Of a stretch of 64,000 bases of DNA, positions 20,930 to 31,963 are shown one piece after another. The notes under the pieces are model-generated. The model was not told the DNA's origin, did not search any database, and saw nothing but the letters and a program-made list of their open reading frames with translations. Position numbers and translations under genes: made by a program. Location: the NCBI GenBank assembly GCA_037893245.1, contig JBAIAA010000602.1:62001-126000 (forward strand). The letters are read 5' to 3'. Every line of letters begins with the position of its first letter. Within the stretch, counting starts at the first letter, position 1. Origin of the DNA: Crossaster papposus. Its lineage: Eukaryota > Echinodermata > Asteroidea > Velatida > Solasteridae.

Positions 20930-21310
20930 GTTGATTCCTGGTGGTCATAGATAGTAACCTAGCTGCGCAGTTGTATCACATATGTCTTGCAAAGCTCATT
21001 GCATGATACTAGATAGTCCAAAGTTGTTTGTGCTGCATCCAAAGCTTGAGAGTAGTCAATAAAGGACATGTAGACTGGGAAATTAATTTCTATAGATTTC
21101 TCTATTATGATTCTGATGTTTGCTATCTGGTCTCTTGTGCCCGGCCCTTCTTTTCACAAAACCTGCCTTTTAATTCTGGAGGGCCATATCTTACGTTGCA
21201 TGTAATTGCTTCATAAGCGTCCTCTCACTATAATAACATAATTATAAAAAGCTCTTGCTTGCATACGTGCTACAGGAATGTAACTCCACCTCCCTGCATT
21301 TCTTTTTAAG
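20930..21310 (-). pseudogene. LINE reverse transcriptase remnant (RTE-like)
   Basis: On the minus strand one frame reads PVYMSFIDYSQALDAAQTT, matching the FIDYSKAFD block of RTE-type RT. It is preceded by IANIRIIIEKSIEINF and a glycine-poor form of the GFR block. Frame changes and stops are frequent. It may be the same family as 13590-15880 but is not contiguous with it. Confidence 0.55.
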
Positions 21311-21637
21311 GAAGGACTTATTATTGTTCTACGCTGAATTCTGGTCAGATCCTTATACTGTCTTTCTCGGATTGTACACCCCTAATTGCCTTCATCATGT
21401 TTATCTTCTGTCTTTCATCTGATAGTTCAACAACTTCAGACATGTACATTCAGACAGCAAAAAAATCCAGGTTACTGGAGAACATATTGCAAATGCATAT
21501 ATACTTCCAGGCATGTGATCCAATGTGTACAACCGCAATCTGTTGACAAGAACTGATATATGTGATTACGTTACTTGGTCAAACAGTACTAAGTATAAGT
21601 CATAAAGTGAGTCTGAATTACTATTTAATAATCTGAA

Positions 21638-22152
21638 TTATAACACCTCACTCACAGATTCTGTGTCTTGATTGGCCGAGAGTGCGGCACGTGTCACTTG
21701 CTCTTTTTACTATTTTTTACTTGTGCTATCCAAAAAGACTATACCACGCAAAAAGGACTATGCGCATAGCAACACACGAAATATGCGCATAGCAACAAAA
21801 GCGTGACTAAAACCCAGACGTGTGTTTCGGTGCATTGCGTAAACATTGCTCTGTCACCTTCGCACCCGTTCATCAAGGCAACAAAGTACACGTATGATCG
21901 AGAGACGTATAATTAGGAGATTTTTTTGTCATTACTATACTTTCAGGAAGCTTAAATTGTGCAGAAACTGTGAGTGAGGTGTTATAAAACAAATATTGAC
22001 TGCTTTATTTCGCGGTATAGTAAAACTAGCCTCCCTCGGTGATCCATGGAGCATTCTATTTTCCCTCGGCTTCGCCTCGGGAAAATAGAATGCTCCCTGG
22101 ATCACCCCGGGAGGATAGTTTTACTATACCACTCAAAGCAGTCAATATTTGT
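21638..22152. mobile_element. Compound palindromic element P, copy 1
   Basis: First part: a 20 bp perfect inverted pair, TTATAACACCTCACTCACAG at 21638-21657 and its inverse at 21968-21987. Second part: a 164 bp near-perfect palindrome (21989-22152) with ACAAATATTGACTGCTTT at the outer ends and a CTCGGCTTCGCCTCG centre. No coding capacity. The same two parts recur in opposite order at 23537-23850. Confidence 0.75.
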
Positions 22153-22969
22153 ATACTGTTGACATTTTTAGATTCCTGTTTATCTACGGCAATCAACAAA
22201 AACAAGTTGACATGTCATTAGAGGATGAGGGGAGCAAGGTACATGTTGGGGACATAAAGAAGCAGGCTTGCCAGTTGTTCACCCTCCAGAAGGCCCAGGT
22301 TAAGCTATGGGATAGGACATTCGAGGACTGGGTCGATGCAGACAATGACCAGGAAGAAGTGCAAAACAATAGCAAAATACTGGTAGATGTTGCTGAACAC
22401 TAAGTCACGGCCGAAGATCCAACTCCTGATGTTCCAGCAACACTTCCACCTTCTTCATTTAGGTACGCTCGAGATTGTTCCAGACTATTAAAACAAGTAT
22501 CCAAGACAGAGGTGTAACAATGTTCTAGTTTTATGTCAGGAACTACATACATTGTACAATAACTTTGATTTATTTGTATATTTTAACTTCAGAGGACATC
22601 AGGCAGAGTCATCTTCTATCAACTGGACGGGAAGGTACAAACTACCCGATTTTCCATGCGAGGTCAGCAGTCCTGGAGGCAATCTACAGCGGTGTGAAAA
22701 AAAATACATAGTAAGCATTGTTTTAGATTTTAACACATTACATATAACAACCTTTTCTAATTTAAATATTATATTTTTGGATTGGATTGAATTTATGAGT
22801 ACAGTACTAATAATAGTCAGCAGCTGTAGTCTGCACATTCTAAAATTACCAATAGCTAATCTGTTACTGTTTTAGTATTCAGACTATACTTTCTTTAATT
22901 TGAATTTGCTATTCACTGACAAAATTCACATTATTAGGAAAAGGCAAACAAAACCAGAAATAAGGAAAT

Positions 22970-23250
22970 GTTCAGGTCGGGTGAGTCAGATTGGCACGGT
23001 GCATGTTATAATATACTCTCCTTCGGTTTCCACTGCTGTGGCCGAGGTGCGATTCCTGCTGGACCACACGTGCATTTTAGTTTTCAGTCCTTACCTGATT
23101 CTGTGTGTTTTCCCCAGAATATTTTTGGGGGGTTTTCCTCCAATCTCTCAAACTGTAATTTCTTCTTATTGTCTTCTCAGTCTATAATGTTTCTTCATGC
23201 ATGTGAGCTATAGGGTGCCTATTTCTAGGGCACTTTTAAAGAATCCTTGG
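22970..23250 (+). repeat. SINE-like element, copy 2
   Basis: Shares block order with 6375-6600: GAGTCAGATTGGCACGGTGC, GAGGTGCGATTCCTGC (B-box-like), ACACGTG-CATTTTAGTTTTCAG, TTTTCCTCCAATCTCTCAAA, and GCTATAGGGTGCC near the end. It sits in the intron between the second and third exons of the seven-exon gene. Confidence 0.6.
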
Positions 23251-23536
23251 ATTTATTACCAGAAATAATTATAATCAGATTCGCTTCTGTCAATCAGATC
23301 AACTTCTTGTTGTTAAGAAAGAATATTGAAACTTTGATACAATTCTATATTTATATGTCTATACTTAGGCTATATATATACTATATTTATATGTTTTATA
23401 CTGCAGCTACCCAACATCAGCTCAATACAACCACCTCATTGGTGTTCTCTTCGAACGGTTCCCCAAGTTGGCCAAGCAGCCAAATATGTCATTGGACACT
23501 GCATCGGTAAGTTTGAACTATAAACAAATATGTACC

Positions 23537-23850
23537 GAGTGGTGTAGTAAAACTTGCCTCCTGAGGTGATTCATGGAGCATTGTTTTCCTTAATAGGCAA
23601 AGCTATGAAGTACAGAGGGAGTTTTACTACAACACGAAATAAAGCAGTAAATATTTGTTTTATAACACCTCGCCTACATATTTTGCTTGGTTTCAAAAAT
23701 GTAATATACTTTAAATCTAAATACAGTTAAAATGAACTTCTATTTCAATACAACTTTTGTGAAAAATGTATTTGCTCACTAATCCCAAACCACCTTTTCC
23801 ATGGATGCTATTTGGCCGTGCATATAATTTGTGGGTGAGGTGTTATAATG
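23537..23850. mobile_element. Compound palindromic element P, copy 2, opposite orientation
   Basis: Here the TAGTAAAACTTGCCTCC...GGGAGTTTTACTACA palindrome comes first (23537-23650). It is joined by CGAAATAAAGCAGTAAATAT to the TTATAACACCTCGCC...GGTGAGGTGTTATAA pair (about 23661-23849). It is more diverged than copy 1 and lies in the intron after exon 3. Confidence 0.65.
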
Positions 23851-23927
23851 TAATCGATTTGGATCAATATAGATTACTACTGAAATGGGTCACAACTTTT
23901 AATAGGATTCTACTTTTACCTCTAACA

Positions 23928-24070
23928 CCTCCCCCTCCCCCTCCCCCTCCCCCTCCCCCTCCTCCTCCAAAATTAAAATGACTTTCTTATGCACCCCCTC
24001 CTCCATAATTTAATTGACTTTCTTATGCACCCCCCTCCTCCAAAATTAAAATGACTTCCTTATGCACAAG
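23928..24070. repeat. CCCCCT microsatellite and 45 bp tandem repeat
   Basis: Five CCCCCT-type units are followed by three copies of a unit containing AAAATTAAAATGACTTTCTT and ATGCACCCCCTCCTCC. It is intronic in the seven-exon gene and lies just before exon 4. Confidence 0.7.
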
Positions 24071-27000
24071 CTGTAGTGCAGTATGTCATTGTTTCTTTCA
24101 ATTAACAGACTCTCTGGAAATACAGACTTCTGTATAAATTTGCGAATTCACGTAGACGTGATGACAACAAGATCCAAGTGGTCATCAAACATAAGAGAAA
24201 GCCGGGGAACAACCCACTATTTGGATCACCTAGTGCCAAAAGACAACCACCACAATGGGGCATTGCAACTATATCAACCATCCAGACCTTCTTCTGAGGA
24301 CGATGCTTCCATTCAAGCACACATTCACTGGATGCAGCAAGAAACATCGAAGAGGAAACCTAACTATTAGCGAATCCAGTTAGCAATGTCCATGACCCTC
24401 TCTGACCGGCGTCAGCTCATCACAAAGGAAGGAGCATCACTGAAGAAGATACAACAGACGTATCCTTGGCTCTTCGATGAAGACGAGGTCCGTTTCTTTT
24501 GTGCAAATTATAAATTATAAATTATAAATACATGTATGTTGATAATCAGAACTCTTTGTCATTAAATATACAAATGTTTAATAACGTCATGGCTTTGTTT
24601 ACATATGCACTTTCCTATGGAAGTAAAGTCGGAACACCAGACGATGTAGGGACAGACTCGCTCGTAGGAAAGCGCACATGTACACATATAATCTAAACTG
24701 ATATAATCTAAACTGCTGTTAACATGTTTTAAAACATGAATCTAAACAACCTTTGAACACGACAGTGTATGGGTAATTCCTAATGATTTGCAAGGCTATT
24801 TGCCCATACACATGGATAACATAGTGCTAGAAACCTAAATAAAACTTTAACGACATCACATTAAAAAACATAAAGGTCAACCATAATCTTGTATCACAGG
24901 CACTTTGCACTTGGTGATAATCAATAATTGACAGTAATGCACGGTGCTGTAATTGTGACGCCCTGTTTCAAATAGGGCTATATTCAAGTATTTAAAATAT
25001 GTTTTGAATATACAATTTATTATCACATATTCGAAAGTGCTCGGTCAAGAGGTGACACAGACATTCCCTACATCAGACTTTATTACAATGTGTGATACAT
25101 GTACCGTAAAATCCCTGTTTTAATAGATGCAGACTGAGTTCGACGCCTTAGAGAAGAACAAGAGGGACCTCACGATCTTTTGCAGGCAGGTCTACAGAAG
25201 TATGCAACTCCGATTCTCAAGATTTACAGGGGTTCGAAGAAGATGAAACCCCTTCTTGTGCAGGCACTGGAAGAAGTTGGATTACAGCGCGAGGAGAAAA
25301 GTCGAAAAGGTACAAAAGCCTAAACTAGCCCAATGGCCTGCACTTGTCACAAATTGACAATATAACCACACAACTTAATTTTTTATTTTTTTTGTAATTT
25401 CCTAGACACCTCACATTTTTTAATAGAAAAAATGCTATTCAGATATTTTGTTGGTCAAGTATTCGATATAACAGCGTAGCCTTACAAAACTTGTTTTAGC
25501 ATTAAACCTTAAGCATATGGCACTCTAAAAGGACAATGCCACCTAGACCGTTACAGTTGTGCGCACAAATTTAATTTAATTTTGTGTGCACAACGGCATG
25601 TTCAAGTGTGTACAGCAAAACAGCTTTGGAGAAAGTGGCATGTGTCCAAAATATCCACTTCATGTATAACTTGAAGGAAATTAAACTGTGTGTGCTATCT
25701 TTTAATTTGTATATAATAGCCCCTCCCTAATGAGATTTGAAGGTTTGCATGATGAAAAGTTAATAAGATAAGTTGTTTGTGAGAGCACATCGTGGCAAAT
25801 CTCTGTGTGGCTCTCAAATTGTCTTTCTCAAATGGTCTTTTGCTTAATATATTTTTTAATAGAGGCTACTTACATTACTGCAGCTCTGGCTGTTCCATCT
25901 CTGTTGAAGGAGGACGTTGACAATCTGATGGTTCTTGGAGAGGATTCGGATTTGGTAAGTTTTATTGGGAGGTTTACAGAATTGACCTATCGCCGTTGAG
26001 AGTTAGCTTGAAACGCGCAGTTGCAATTATGTGGAATAATTGCATAAAAGCTATCTGACCGGATACAGGAGTTGTCTTAAATTTCTGAGAAAACTTTGCC
26101 CACGTGTACATGCAGACTTTCCTGAGACAACTAATTGCAAAAAGTCACTTGTTAATGTGTATCTGAATAATGCAGACTTCCCAGACCCCACTCACATATT
26201 TTAACATTCGAGAATAGGAAAAACTTAAGAAATATGAACAGAACAAACGGGCCGATAAGCATTTGCATTAAATTTGAAATGCATTTGCATATATTGCGTT
26301 TCAACGAACCGGGCATATAATGTGTATGTAGCCAAATAAATGCCTGTATATTTAGATTTTTTTCAACAGACACTACGATTGGATAATGGTCCTGAATGGT
26401 GAAAGGTCAATTCCATAAAGAAACAAGAATTTAATGAAAAACATAAGCCACATTGCATAAAATCTTGAACGGATAGTTACTGGCTTAGGTGATTTCAAAC
26501 AATGGCAATTGTTTTCAACAGAAACAGAACAGGCACATATATTGGCCCCACAATGCTTAGTATAATTGTTCAAAATCATCCAAGCAGTATTTGCGGTAAT
26601 TATGGCCTGTGATCCGTGGCTTCTTGATCGTGTCATATTTTTGATGTACAATGCAATGCATGTTATTTTATTACATATTTAGGCTTTAGATGTGTCTTTA
26701 TCATTGGAAAATTATAGAGATTGTGGTATAAAAATTAATGCATGACCTTGAACCATTATGTTAGTGCCCCGCTCGGCTGCGGCCGCAAGTTCGACTCGTG
26801 TTATGAGTAGCATTAGAGCAGTACTGTGGGTATAGGTGGAGCCGGGTCTCGGTGATGATTTTTTTTAACAATCCTTGAAATATGCTTTGTACCCCATCAA
26901 CTTTTTTACTTTTCCACATTGCTAGGGAAAATCCCTTCCTTTGGTTTTTGAGTGAGTAACAAAACAATCATGTGTCACTTGATGACACCAATTTGATTCC

Positions 27001-27445
27001 TGAATTAATTTTGTTTGGTACAATTCACACATGTAAATTTTGCAAGGTTTTAAGATTTTGGCAACACAGTATTCTTTTTAAAAATATTCTCATATTTTTC
27101 AGATATAGCTTTACGTATATCATGCTTAATACTCAATTGTTTTCTTCTTTTCTTTTATTTTGTCAACAGAAGGATTTTCCAATAATTCGGGGAGATGAAA
27201 GTAATTTCACCTCATGTACTACTTTTGATGTGGTGATTGATGGCATAGTTGTTAGCAGCTCCACTAACCTACTTATGGCCCTCTCTGTGTACTTGGCAGG
27301 ATTCTATGTCATCAACTTGGCTTATCCCTCGTGTCTTAAAAAGACATGTACTTTCTTCCAGAAGGTGATCCTGAACATCCAAGATAATCAGAAGCCTGAA
27401 CGAGATGTTGTATCCTTACTGGAGAAGCTTACACTAAATAACTAA

Positions 27446-29100
27446 GAAATCAAGATATTTCTTAAGATTGATGTTCAAATGTTTTAAAGTTGTATGTGCA
27501 TAGTTTGGTTCATGTTTCCACATGTTTCACAAAACATTAAGCAATGCTAACTCCACTTGTGCAACATTTAACTTTGCGCAATATTTAAGAAAATGTACAT
27601 AGTAAGTTTGTGACTTATGAAACAAATAATGGTGTAACTTATACAATTACATTAATTGACATAAGTTACGGCACAGAAACTTTGAATGAACCATTTTATT
27701 ATCACCTTAACAAAACATTCGTGGCATTGTTGTTTATTAACCTGTGTTGCTGTGTAATTTGAAGAAAAAAAATGAAATTCAAAATGGTAGGCAAAGGGGA
27801 TTCAAAGCCTGTTTTATGACAGAACCGAAACAATTGAAGAAAACAAGTTTCCTTGTCCAAGATGTTAAAGTTATGTAAAATGTTACACATCTTCGCAAAG
27901 TTGTTTGAAATTGACCATTATTTAATAGCAGTGCAACATATTTGTTTCTAAACCAGTTCATGTAGAAATCTGTGTATACGCGCAAAGTTTTTCCCAGAAT
28001 TTTAAACCGATGATGGATAAACCTTTACATGTAAGGCCGTAAATATATGTCAGCGACAAAGGCCGGAAATATCAGGGTGTGCTACCCACAGATACTGACA
28101 CGAAATCGAGGGTGTGAAAAACAATCCCAGATTCCTGGTACGAACTGGTTTAAATCCTAAGCATGGCACATGTTAAATACTTTTATTAACCAGCTGATAA
28201 CGATTAGAAGGTTTTAAACCATTGGTATTACCAATTAATTGTTCTTAAACGTCTTTTTGATTTATTTAAGATTACAAATTGAGACGATGATATGGTAAAA
28301 ATTTGTTGTCCTTTTCAGGAAATTTCTATGCATTCTTGCTTGAAAAAAACATGTTGAGAATGTAGTGTCAAAAGAGGTCATAATGGGGAAAAATGTACAA
28401 TGTAATTAGATGGCCACTCAAAGATCTGGGTAATCATAATAATATGGCTTAGAATTAATGTTATGGATGTTTATATTGAGGTTTGATATTAATCATTGAG
28501 ACTCAAAATATTTGGTACTTCAAATGTTTGATAAAATAAAAGCTGATTAGCCAAAATAACATACGAATGTTGTAAACTTCTAACAGTTTTGTTACACTCT
28601 TGTACATCATTTACAAATGTAAAATGTCACAAACTTTGAACCAAAATATTTGTCATGGATGATCTCAAAAACATGCGTAGAAGTGGCTTTTGACCAAAGT
28701 GTGGCATTCGACAAACAATAATCATGCAACTATGTGTTAAAGAAGACAATGGGTCTTTTTACAAGCGCTCTCATTTTATCCCCAAATGTTTTAATTGGAA
28801 AATTATTTATTGGGATTTACCCATTGTTCAAATATACTGCGTGTTACAGCAGCTGTATCTTTTTGAGAGATGTTGAAAAAATAAACAGTATTAACAAACA
28901 AAAACAGAAATCTTTGTGTTTCTCTTGGAGGTGTCATCATAATTCTGCAGTGGTAGATCCAAGGAGCTTAACATTGGCACTGTGACCCAATCCATCCAGT
29001 AAGCTAAACATGTCCTAACACCGTGCTATACTTGGATCTGCCACTGCTACAAATTTCAGTATGTCAGATTTCTGGAATGACAAATGTTAAATCATCAAAG
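27446..29100. other. No gene; dispersed repeat R1 copy inside
   Basis: After the stop of the seven-exon gene the sequence is AT-rich with AATAAA-like signals near 28533. The only identified structure is R1 copy 2 at 27971-28138. Confidence 0.4.
27971..28138 (+). repeat. Dispersed repeat family R1, copy 2
   Basis: Starts TGTGTATACGCGCAAAG and follows the same block order as 5875-6045, including GTCAGCGACAAAGGCC and GTGCTACCCACAGATAC. Confidence 0.6.
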
Positions 29101-29109
29101 CTCATTAGT

Positions 29110-29345
29110 CACTGGACTACAGTGTGATTAGTCAGAAGTTCAATTACAAGTCGCTTGACTAACAGATTAGTCGTATCAGACATGATCCTATCCTTGTCAT
29201 ATGACTAATTCGGTTAGTCAGAAGTTCAATGACGAATCGCGAAAGTCACTTGACTAAGAGATAAGTCGTATCAGACATGGTCATATCCTTGTCATAGGAC
29301 TACTTTTATAAGTCAGAGTCTTGACTGATTTAGTTAGTCATCAAC
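29110..29345. repeat. Tandem repeat, ~86-90 bp period, dense in TTAGTCA/TGACTAA
   Basis: Two full units begin GTTAGTCAGAAGTTCAATNA and contain GTCGTATCAGACATG and TATCCTTGTCATA, followed by a degenerate third. The heptamer TTAGTCA or its inverse occurs many times within about 230 bp. Confidence 0.6.
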
Positions 29346-29463
29346 AGTAGGTGACTAATTTAGGTAAGTCGTACGAGACATTGCTCTGGACAATTTTTTT
29401 TTAGTCAAAATGACAAACTAATTTTTAGAGTGTACACACACACACACGCAAGTGGGTAAATGC

Positions 29464-30040
29464 CGTCAATAGGGGACGGGGCATTGTCCGACCGTCTTTC
29501 CTCTTTTGTTTGTACTCTAACGTTTTCGGATGATCGCCATAGGGTTTGCACACGAGTCTGAATCGGGGACCTTTGCGGAATAGGGGACCCCATTGTTCCC
29601 TTTGTCCTACGTCCCCTATTTCAATCAAAAACAAACGCACACACACAGCTCTGTTTTGACCGGCAATCGTGGACGGGGTATTGTCCGACCGTCTTCCCTC
29701 TTTTGTTTATACTCTAACGTTTTTTGATGATCGCCATAGGATTTGTACATGGGAAAAGATCGTGGACGTTGTGTCAATCGTGGACCCATTGTTTGAATCC
29801 ATATTCTTTTGTCCGACGACCACGATTGCCAGTCAATACAAACGCACACGGCACACCAAGTCGTGAACCACATAACGATTGAGGCTCGATATTGTGTTTT
29901 CCTTTATTCCTATGTTATACCCAATCCCCATTGCTTTGCGCTTGCACCGTCGATCGAGGACCGAATTTTTCCATTTATACCGCCGACCGAGGGGATTTTG
30001 TTTCCTTTGTTCTCCTTTGTGTCTCGCCCCTCGGTCGTTA
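29464..30040 (+). repeat. Three-unit array of ~200 bp foldbacks with unit-specific stems
   Basis: Units 1 and 2 (starts 29468 and 29664) share long blocks (GTCCGACCGTCTT, TTTTGTTTNTACTCTAACGT, GATGATCGCCATAGG). Unit 3 (about 29876-30037) is more diverged. Each unit carries its own short word several times in direct orientation and once inverted at its end. Unit 1: AATAGGGGACG versus CGTCCCCTATT. Unit 2: GGCAATCGTGG versus CCACGATTGCC. Unit 3: CGACCGAGGGG versus CCCCTCGGTCG. Each pair is a perfect 11 bp stem. No long coding frame is shared between units. Confidence 0.65.
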
Positions 30041-30564
30041 TGTGGTACCAGAGCTGGCAGGCCCGCTGGAACACATTTTTTCCCGGGGGTGGGTACTTTA
30101 TTTGATAAAATTGTCGGCAAGCGCGAAGCCATTACGGCGTGGGGTCCGGGAGCTTTGAGTTTATAGATGCTCTGTGGTGCAATCTGAGCGTTTAATTGAC
30201 ACTTTTACTGCATTTGTAAAGTGTAAAAGATATTTCAAAATTTCGTTTTTTGGGGACACTTTTGAACAATTTTGTAATAATTTTGTATGCTGAAACTTCT
30301 TAAAAAGATGACGGATTCCAAAATATCGCTGAATACCTGTAATCCACGACTCAACCCAACTGTTAAGTAATGAGTATTTTATGTATTTTATGGTGCCCTT
30401 TATGGTGTGTACAAACAAACGAGTGTTATTCCCATCATAAGACCCCAGAGCTATTTTGTCATAAATTATGCAAGGTCTCAATAAAGCACTCTTCAGCTGA
30501 AATGTACTCTGTAGTGATCTCACAATTTTGTTGAGTTTACCCTGGATTTGGGGGAGACCCTGAG

Positions 30565-30615
30565 ATTCCCCCCCCCCCCCCCAACCCCACCCCCCTACCC
30601 CCCAACCCCACCCCC

Positions 30616-30648
<33 letters not shown>

Positions 30649-30652
30649 ACCC
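30565..30652. repeat. Long C-rich homopolymer region
   Basis: Nearly pure C, interrupted by AACCCCA and CCTACC words. It sits next to the R3 repeat, as does the shorter C-run at 13446. A spurious glycine/tryptophan-rich frame on the minus strand comes from this tract. Confidence 0.85.
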
Positions 30653-30662
30653 CCCACCCTCT

Positions 30663-30925
30663 CCTGGCCTCTCCAGAGCGTAATTCTTAACTCTTTTTTT
30701 CTTTTTTTGGTGTAAAACACGCATCTGGGGGATCAGTTCTAGCCACATTATCTCTGCTAGATGACAGTCCAGGGTTGGAGTTCGTGGACGGGCAAATACA
30801 TCAAACGTCTGCAGGCCAATTGGGTTAGACATTCCCTAAAAGCGGGAGTTTCAAACCCTGTCTCTGGTTTTGGCGACGCGATGACTTTTTAGTTCAATCA
30901 GTGATTGATTATTACCGGTGATAAT
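30663..30925 (-). repeat. Dispersed repeat R3, inverted copy 2
   Basis: On the minus strand it repeats 13070-13315, including ATGTCTAACCCAATTGGCCT and CAGACGTTTGATGTATTTG, with point differences and small indels. Confidence 0.7.
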
Positions 30926-31091
30926 ATGCCGTCCCCTTTTTTTTCTCTTTTGGAAGGGGAGCAGGGCATATTTTCTGCGTGCTATGCACTTCTTCAGTCA
31001 CCATTCTTTTAGTTCACTTTCCTTTCCTTGTTTTGATTTGTGTATCGGTTTATATGACAAGTGGCAAGGACAAATACCGGCTTTTTTTATT

Positions 31092-31111
31092 GGGGGGGGG
31101 GGGGGGGGGGG
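31092..31111. repeat. Poly-G run
   Basis: About twenty G residues just downstream of the Penelope-like remnant. Length is probably unstable or misread. Confidence 0.85.
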
Positions 31112-31137
31112 CCGTGTCTTGACTTATTTATTTTGTT

Positions 31138-31963
31138 TTAGTCTTGAGATTCATTTCCTTGATCATTGTTTTGTTCTTCCAATAGGATTTGCAGATTCTC
31201 CTCATCAAAATTTTGTTCCTCTTGGTTGGATTGTGGACTCCTAGATCGAACAAGTTCATATTTTATGTTTTTGTGCCGTTTGTATGCCAGGATGGGTTGG
31301 GTATCAAATAGCCTATTTAGGTATTCGTTTTCACTAATCAAGTGCCAGTGTTTGAGGATAGCCCGTTTGAGGGCTGTGTGCGCGACATGTGGGGAGTGTG
31401 GTAGGACGAACACCAGTGGGGTATTGTTTTTGTTTTTTTCACGCTTAGGGTCCGCGGGAGTCTTGCCTCTTTGAGAAGGGAGGGCTAGGTCTTCGTTTGT
31501 GTATCCGCGCTTTTGAAGTTTGTCTTCGAAGAATTCAACCCTCTCCTCAAAGTCTTTTAAATGGGTACATAATACGTTTGTATCTGGTCACTTCGCCCTT
31601 GATTAATCCGCTAAATACCGACTTAGGGTGTGCTGAATCTCGAGCTAGGTACTGAAATGTATCAGTTTTTTGGATAGCTACTCGAGTGCCCAATATCCCT
31701 TCATGTATGAATCGTTCGCCTTTGTAGATAAAAAGGTCGAGAAAAGTGACTTGGCGGTGTGAGATCTCAGACGTGAACTTCAGCGTTGGATGAATTTTAT
31801 TAAGTGATTGCACTAGGTCAGCAGCCTGCTTTTCATTTCCGTTAACGATTATAAGAACATCGTCTCTATATCCCATGTAGCTCACAATTGAGGGATTGTG
31901 AGGGATAATGTTTTCTTGTTTGTATTTAAATAGGGTTAGGCCACGCCAATTTTTTGTCTTCAC
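31138..31963 (-). pseudogene. Penelope-like element, C-terminal half of the reverse transcriptase
   Basis: The frame 31963-31547 shows the RT catalytic block YMGYRDDVLIIVNG (YRDD), then RQVTFLDLFIYKG, TDTFQYLARDSAHPKSVFSG and LIKGEVTRYKRI, characteristic of Penelope-like elements. After a one-base frame change near 31550 the frame continues as FEERVEFFEDKLQKRGYT, then LKRAILKHWHLISENEYLNR and PILAYKRHKNIKYELVRSR, the usual post-RT region. It stops at 31138 after an acidic tail without any visible GIY-YIG endonuclease. The 5' part is missing, as is common after truncated insertion. Confidence 0.85.

Larger units (their letters stand above)
22212..27445 (+). pseudogene. Seven-exon gene of an uncharacterised multicopy animal family, broken
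   Basis: Exons with GT/AG borders: 22212-22462 (ATG start, KLWDRTFEDWVDAD), 22593-22710 (YKLPDFPCEV), 23407-23506 (YPTSAQYNHLIGVLFERFPK), 24109-24487 (LWKYRLLYKFANSRRRDD; EDDASIQAHIHWMQQETSKR; SDRRQLITKEGASLKKIQQT), 25137-25309 (LQKYATPILKIYRG), 25863-25954 (ITAALAVPSLLKED) and 27170-27445 (FPIIRGDESNFTSCTTFDVV to stop). The order matches a family of uncharacterised fish and invertebrate proteins: ubiquitin-like start, then short helical blocks, then a C-terminal domain. Lesions: UAA at 22401, frameshifts near 22650, 24340 and 25180, a stop near 24367. Function unknown; frequent copies in animal genomes suggest mobile-element origin. Confidence 0.6.

Noticed and set aside
28734-28985. Plus-strand 83-codon frame
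   Set aside because: No splice signals, domain or second copy; AT-rich composition makes chance frames of this length common.
30161-30832. Long minus-strand frame with Gly/Trp-rich segment
   Set aside because: It is produced by the C-rich homopolymer at 30565-30652 and the R3 repeat; no domain, and the glycine tract is an artefact of the run.
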